Assembly (NCBI GenBank): GCA_002409405.1
Contig: DHNG01000020.1
Location: 1-8,426, forward strand
DNA from: Flavobacteriales bacterium UBA5422
GTDB taxonomy: Bacteria; Bacteroidota; Bacteroidia; Flavobacteriales_D; Crocinitomicaceae
Length of the DNA stretch: 8,426 nt
Direction of reading: 5' to 3'
Below are positions 6,401-8,426 of the stretch, piece by piece. Positions within the stretch are counted from its first letter, which is position 1. Every line of letters starts with the position of its first letter. The position numbers and the translations under genes are program-made. The notes below the pieces were generated by a model. It had not been told where the DNA came from. It searched no databases and saw nothing but the letters and a program-made list of their open reading frames with translations.

Positions 6401-7764
6401 CCGGTTATTGTACCACCGGGATCGACAACCGATGTGTTCGTAAAGTTCACACTTCCACCAACACAAATTGAATTGTAGTCTGTTGTAAAAGAAGCTGTAG
6501 GTGCAGGATAGATAGATGCATTGTAGGTTAATGTTGCAGAACAGATTGATCCGATAGGTAAAATGTTCACCGTATAAGTTCCCGGAGTTGTAATGGTAAT
6601 CTGTTGAGTGGTTTCTCCTGTACTCCATTGATATGCCTGAATCCCTTCAGACGGAGCAGACAAAACAGTGGATGATCCTTCACAGAATTGTTCAACCTCC
6701 ATGTTCTCACAAGTTACATCTACATAAGCATAACCCCAGTGTCCTGATTGTGAACAGTCTCCTACAGTAATCTCAAGCGTAATTGTTTGACCGATATAAG
6801 ATTCCAACGGAACAAAAACGGAAGTCCAGTCACGGTAAGCAACTCCACCGCCGGTAACCCATCCCGGGGCTCCGTCTCCAAAGTATGAAAAGTATTGAGC
6901 ACAGGAAACTTCCGATCCTCCAACAAAGACACGTGCACTGAAAAATGGTCTTTGCGGATTCGTGTGTCCTGTTCCCGGATCTTGTAAAACGGCCATATAG
7001 CTATAGGTAATTGCAGGATTACTGGCTGCTACAACAAATGTTTTCCGCAACCGGGCATATCTTGAACCTGTTCCTGTACCATCTCCCAGCATTGCGGAAT
7101 TACCTCCCTGGAAAACTCTTGGAGATCCGGTATATGCATCGGTTCCTCCAGATACAATAGCATGTTGACCACCACAGGCTGTTCCTTCACTGGTAGTACC
7201 ACCCATCGTTGCCCCGGTTACAGTTCCACAAAATGCGGTCCATCCTGTATAATCTCCCATTTCAAAATCTGCGTTCAGACATGCAGCTGTTTTAGGAGCG
7301 TTATCAGCATTCGGTTCTTTCTTAGGAATGAAAATACCTTTACTAACTTGCTCCATTTTAGAATTGTCAGTAATTACAGGCTTTTCAAACCAATAATTGT
7401 CCTTTGTTTTTGCAATCAGTTCAATGAAAATCGTACCCAGTTCATTTGTGCTTCTGTTTTTGAAACATACTTCATTCACCAGGTAATTAATGAACTTTTG
7501 TTTTTCATATGAATTTAGCTGCATGAACGCTGAAAAATCAATTTGAAAACGATTTCTGAAATCCGTTTTGAATGCCGTATTCTTTTCAAGTTTCTCAAAC
7601 GCAGCTTTAACATCCTTTGTACAACTTACTTCATGACTGGATACACATGAAGCCGTATGGACGTGCTCCTGAGAAAACGAAAAATTCATTGCAAAAACTG
7701 CAAGAATTATACTCAACAAAAAGTTAAGCTTCCCCACTTTATTGACCTTGTAGTTAGTAGCCAT
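3487..7764 (-). CDS. Large modular surface protein with six 95-residue repeats, PKD domains and T9SS type B (gliding-motility-associated) C-terminal domain
   Basis: 1425 residues from the ATG at 7764; the frame is open to a TTG at 7806, but the ATG gives a normal signal peptide (MATNYKVNKVGKLNF..., cleavage near residue 31, FSFS before Gln32). Next comes a Cys/His-containing, helix-rich segment (32-160) of unknown role, then a jelly-roll-like domain (162-355) opening NADFEMGDYTGW and ending YAYVDVTC. An Ig-like domain follows (356-420) and a PKD domain with WNFGDG (421-520). Six tandem repeats of 94-97 residues occupy 521-1090. Then come an Ig-like domain (1091-1160), a PKD-like domain with degenerate WYLGNG and six Cys (1161-1243), and a PKD domain with YWDFGDG (1244-1328). 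The end (1334-1425; VPNTFTPDGD, IFNRWGEVIF, GWNGKYG, CQDGTYTWKI) is the CHU_C/TIGR04131 sorting domain known from T9SS type B cargo. An adhesin or matrix role is inferred from the architecture; no enzyme motif is visible. Confidence 0.92.
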   Translation of the reverse strand: MATNYKVNKVGKLNFLLSIILAVFAMNFSFSQEHVHTASCVSSHEVSCTKDVKAAFEKLEKNTAFKTDFRNRFQIDFSAFMQLNSYEKQKFINYLVNEVCFKNRSTNELGTIFIELIAKTKDNYWFEKPVITDNSKMEQVSKGIFIPKKEPNADNAPKTAACLNADFEMGDYTGWTAFCGTVTGATMGGTTSEGTACGGQHAIVSGGTDAYTGSPRVFQGGNSAMLGDGTGTGSRYARLRKTFVVAASNPAITYSYMAVLQDPGTGHTNPQRPFFSARVFVGGSEVSCAQYFSYFGDGAPGWVTGGGVAYRDWTSVFVPLESYIGQTITLEITVGDCSQSGHWGYAYVDVTCENMEVEQFCEGSSTVLSAPSEGIQAYQWSTGETTQQITITTPGTYTVNILPIGSICSATLTYNASIYPAPTASFTTDYNSICVGGSVNFTNTSVVDPGGTITGYQWNFGDGVVTPSSTGTISGVPQTTGTYTDPNHVYNAVGSGNVILTIQTADGCSATAQVPISVIQGPEATIGGNDVVCSGDTPPEITFTGSQTPPPFTFTYNINGGAAQTVTTSSGNSVTVPVPTATPGSYTYNLTHVSSSSSAMCEQDQTGSVTIVVNPIPNATIATDATVCQNAAAPVITFTGSNGTSNYQFTYSLNGGASQTISTSGTNTATINVPTATPGTFQYTLLAVEDISTGCSQTFTGSGHSSTVIVNPLPDADIAGTVVVCQNDAQPVITFTGTGSSGNYTFSYNINGGTSQTITTTGGSNQATVNAPTNVPGTYIYELLNVSDPATGCNQNINETQTITVNPLPAATIYGSTTVCQYSAQPQITFTGDYGTSDYEFTYSINGGVNQTVMTSGSPSVTVNVPTSVGGTYVYQLISVMDVTTGCFQAQTGTATVVVNLMPTATIAGTVTVCQDATAPVITFTGQNSSDEYAFSYNINGGPTQTVTTSGSNIATVTQSTAVPGTYVYTLTNVMDPASLCNQDLNLTETITVNPLPVASISAPVEACHMDAVLPEVVFTGSVGTAPYTFAYNINGGATQFATSTGSTVTFPVSTGTTGTFIYTITNIQEGSTLGCQQTQNVSTIATIHALPNVSAGNDFSVCAAVPIVLTGSGAQTYQWDNGVVNGVPFTPTDTTTYTVIGTDHNGCRNTDQITVSVVPIPVMDIDGINLYGCNPVIPTFTNNSTGNLTNCTWYLGNGEVLQGCGSVSSVFNVPGCFDVTLVVSTPEGCTNSLTINNYVCVEANPVADFYPKPAELTTYDWETQMINESSGATSYYWDFGDGTAPSYEHSPYHEYPNDFAGVYQVMLVASTPAGCVDTAYATVTLKEELLFYVPNTFTPDGDDYNETFKPIFTTGFDPYNYTLLIFNRWGEVIFESHDTNVGWNGKYGVDGKLCQDGTYTWKIDVKGRTSSQQSQFTGHVNLIR
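4495..6204 (-). repeat. Coding region of six tandem 95-residue Ig-like repeats
   Basis: Six consecutive units, residues 521-615, 616-712, 713-807, 808-901, 902-995 and 996-1090 of the large protein, follow one pattern: LP.ATI....VCQ...PVITFTG, then Y.F.Y.INGG..QT, then PT..PGTY.Y.L..V.D....GC.Q, closing with T.TVNP. Each has one Cys near the start and one 67-68 residues later (533/601, 628/695, 725/793, 820/887, 914/981, 1008/1076). The DNA is clearly related between units (recurring ACCTGTAAATGTAAT-like and CTCCGTTAATGTTGTA-like segments) but not identical, so the array is old rather than freshly duplicated. The first and last units diverge most, as usual when arrays grow from the middle. 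The fold is probably an all-beta sandwich. I cannot match it to a named Pfam repeat with confidence; it is not a clear SprB repeat. Confidence 0.85.
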
Positions 7765-7803
7765 AGTAAAAGTATTAATGAGTGTTAAAAATAGTATTAT
7801 TAT

Positions 7804-7838
7804 CAAAGTTCCCTATAACTAATACGTTAAAATATCAA
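7804..7838 (-). promoter_or_regulatory. Candidate promoter of the large repeat protein gene
   Basis: On the minus strand a -7-like box GAACTTTG (7804-7811) matches TAnnTTTG at five of six fixed positions, and a TTG (7836-7838) lies 24 nt upstream, one base more than the usual 17-23 spacing as I recall it. Transcription would begin near 7797, giving a leader of about 33 nt to the ATG at 7764. The 148-bp gap after the LytTR gene leaves room for such a promoter. The match is suggestive only. Confidence 0.3.
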
Positions 7839-7839
7839 C

Positions 7840-7858
7840 CAGGTAGGTTTCAAACCTG
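7840..7858. promoter_or_regulatory. Inverted repeat upstream of the large protein gene
   Basis: AGGTTT (7845-7850), one base, then AAACCT (7852-7857) form a 13-bp inverted repeat; an outer CAGGT (7840-7844) can alternatively pair with ACCTG (7854-7858). It lies just upstream of the candidate promoter. It could be an operator, or a weak hairpin ending the LytTR transcript, but no T-run follows on the minus strand. Confidence 0.3.
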
Positions 7859-7908
7859 ATACATTTAATAATTGGTAGTGTTGATGTAATTTTTGGTTTG
7901 TTCTATTG

Positions 7909-7917
7909 AACGTTAGG
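7909..7917 (+). promoter_or_regulatory. Possible LytTR-box-like half site
   Basis: AACGTTAGG fits every position of the LytTR-box pattern I remember, (T/A)(A/C)(C/A)GTTN(A/G)(T/G). A second, 8-of-9 version, TACGTTAAA, lies at 7823-7831, 86 bp away and close to the candidate promoter of the large gene. The first site overlaps the stop codon of the LytTR gene. Nine-base degenerate patterns are common by chance, and Bacteroidota LytTR proteins may bind differently. Confidence 0.2.
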
Positions 7918-8239
7918 AGTTCATAATAAATGCTGTCAGTTCATCACGTTTTCTTCTGGAAACAGGGATGGATGTACTGTCCATGAGAATGATATTCCAA
8001 TTTTCTCCTTTTTGAATGTAGAGTATAAAATTGATATTCACAACATAGGAATTGTGTACCCGTATAAACAGATGGTCAGGAAGATAATGGCTTCCGATAT
8101 TGGAAGAACTGGTTACTCTCCGCTTATTAGATGTAACAAACGTTGTATACTTCCCACTTGATTGGATGTACATAATCTCCGCGTAACTAATCATATCAAT
8201 CCTGTCCACAGAATTAATAACAATTCTATTTCTGTTCAT
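7913..8239 (-). CDS. Stand-alone LytTR-type DNA-binding transcriptional regulator
   Basis: 108 residues, essentially one LytTR domain (about residues 5-105) with no receiver or membrane part. Family landmarks are clear: a SYAEIMYIQSSGKYTTF segment (18-34), the core FIRVHNSYVVN (58-68, matching the family's F.RvHrSylVN), and IPVSRRKRDEL (91-101, matching ipvSr...). LytTR domains bind DNA through a small beta fold, commonly at repeated sites. The ATG at 8239 is well supported because an in-frame stop lies shortly upstream with no other start. Its start is 32 bp from the stop of the partial upstream gene, suggesting cotranscription, and its stop is 148 bp before the large surface-protein gene on the same strand. 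Without a receiver it cannot be phosphorylated in the usual way, so control by amount or by a partner protein is likely (inference). Regulation of the neighbouring secreted protein is a reasonable guess only. Confidence 0.9.
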   Translation of the reverse strand: MNRNRIVINSVDRIDMISYAEIMYIQSSGKYTTFVTSNKRRVTSSSNIGSHYLPDHLFIRVHNSYVVNINFILYIQKGENWNIILMDSTSIPVSRRKRDELTAFIMNS

Positions 8240-8257
8240 TGGTAGTAAGTATTGATG

Positions 8258-8277
8258 GTTTATAAGTTAACTTAAAC
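8258..8277. promoter_or_regulatory. Palindrome in front of the LytTR gene
   Basis: TAAGTTAACTTA (8263-8274) is a perfect 12-bp palindrome within GTTTATAAGTTAACTTAAAC, which would be an 18-bp perfect palindrome but for two inserted bases. It overlaps the stop codon of the upstream partial gene and lies about 20 bp before the LytTR start. It may be an operator, for example for autoregulation, or simply an AT-rich coincidence. Confidence 0.3.
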
Positions 8278-8426
8278 GTCTCGTCTTAAAAGGTATTCAC
8301 TGATTTGATTTAATAGTAATTTATTTTTTTCCGGAACACTTACCTGATGCATTTCCTGTTGAGCCAGAAAAAAGTAATGGTTCATCACATCGACACTTTT
8401 GTTTTTCACCCCTATTTCATCAAATA
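8272..8426 (-). CDS. C-terminal fragment of an unidentified protein (5' end beyond the window)
   Basis: Reading the minus strand from the right edge, one frame is open for 50 codons to a TAA at 8272-8274; the other two frames stop almost at once. The visible end begins FDEIGVKNKSVDVMNHYFF and finishes NQISEYLLRRDV. It is polar with spaced Leu/Ile/Val/Phe, looks largely alpha-helical, and has no Cys, no sorting domain and no membrane segment. The 32-bp gap to the LytTR gene on the same strand suggests an operon. I do not recognise the family; a cytoplasmic regulator or partner of the LytTR protein would fit the position but cannot be shown from this piece. Confidence 0.65.
   Translation of the reverse strand, partial: FDEIGVKNKSVDVMNHYFFLAQQEMHQVSVPEKNKLLLNQISEYLLRRDV

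Noticed and set aside
5989..6471. 160-codon plus-strand ORF inside the large gene
   Set aside because: It is antisense to the repeat region; its Cys/Ser/Arg-rich product reflects the codon pattern of the real gene on the other strand.
7162..7512. 116-codon plus-strand ORF opposite the N-terminal part of the large gene
   Set aside because: It is antisense to a well-supported coding frame with a clear domain structure and has no recognisable features.
7765..7806. Upstream TTG start at 7806 for the large protein
   Set aside because: The extra 14 residues would put a second hydrophobic stretch before a normal signal peptide; the ATG at 7764 gives a standard N-terminus.

Overview
The window looks like chromosomal DNA from a flavobacterium-type Bacteroidota, most likely order Flavobacteriales. 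I infer this from the low G+C content, the lack of strong Shine-Dalgarno sites, promoter candidates of the TTG / TAnnTTTG kind, and above all from two proteins with C-terminal sorting domains of the type IX secretion system (T9SS). The repeat type in the large protein recalls Fluviicola/Crocinitomicaceae proteins, but the genus is only a guess.

Layout. Positions 1-556 hold no credible gene. They start with a short plus-strand stretch resembling the 3' end of a 5S rRNA followed by six T, then a mosaic of short direct repeats (about 122-451), then a weak hairpin. All five genes after that are on the minus strand, so transcription runs right to left. In that order they are: the C-terminal end of an unidentified protein (8272-8426, cut by the window edge); a stand-alone LytTR DNA-binding protein (7913-8239); a 1425-residue secreted modular protein with Ig/PKD-like domains, six tandem 95-residue repeats and a type B T9SS sorting domain (3487-7764); a strong intrinsic terminator (3441-3463); an outer-membrane beta-barrel protein resembling DUF5723 (2038-3273); and, 11 bp further, a secreted predicted seven-bladed propeller with a type A T9SS sorting domain (557-2026).

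How the genes may work together. The two sorting-domain proteins should cross the inner membrane by Sec and the outer membrane by the T9SS, ending on the cell surface or outside. The barrel protein and the propeller form a two-gene operon; the barrel could anchor or assist its partner, though this is inference. The large repeat protein looks like a surface adhesin or matrix protein. The LytTR protein, directly upstream on the same strand, is the obvious candidate regulator; a sequence matching the LytTR-box consensus as I remember it, and short inverted repeats, lie around it. None of this proves a new system. The most notable structural signals are the exact 52-residue periodicity of the propeller and the conserved cysteine pair in each 95-residue repeat.
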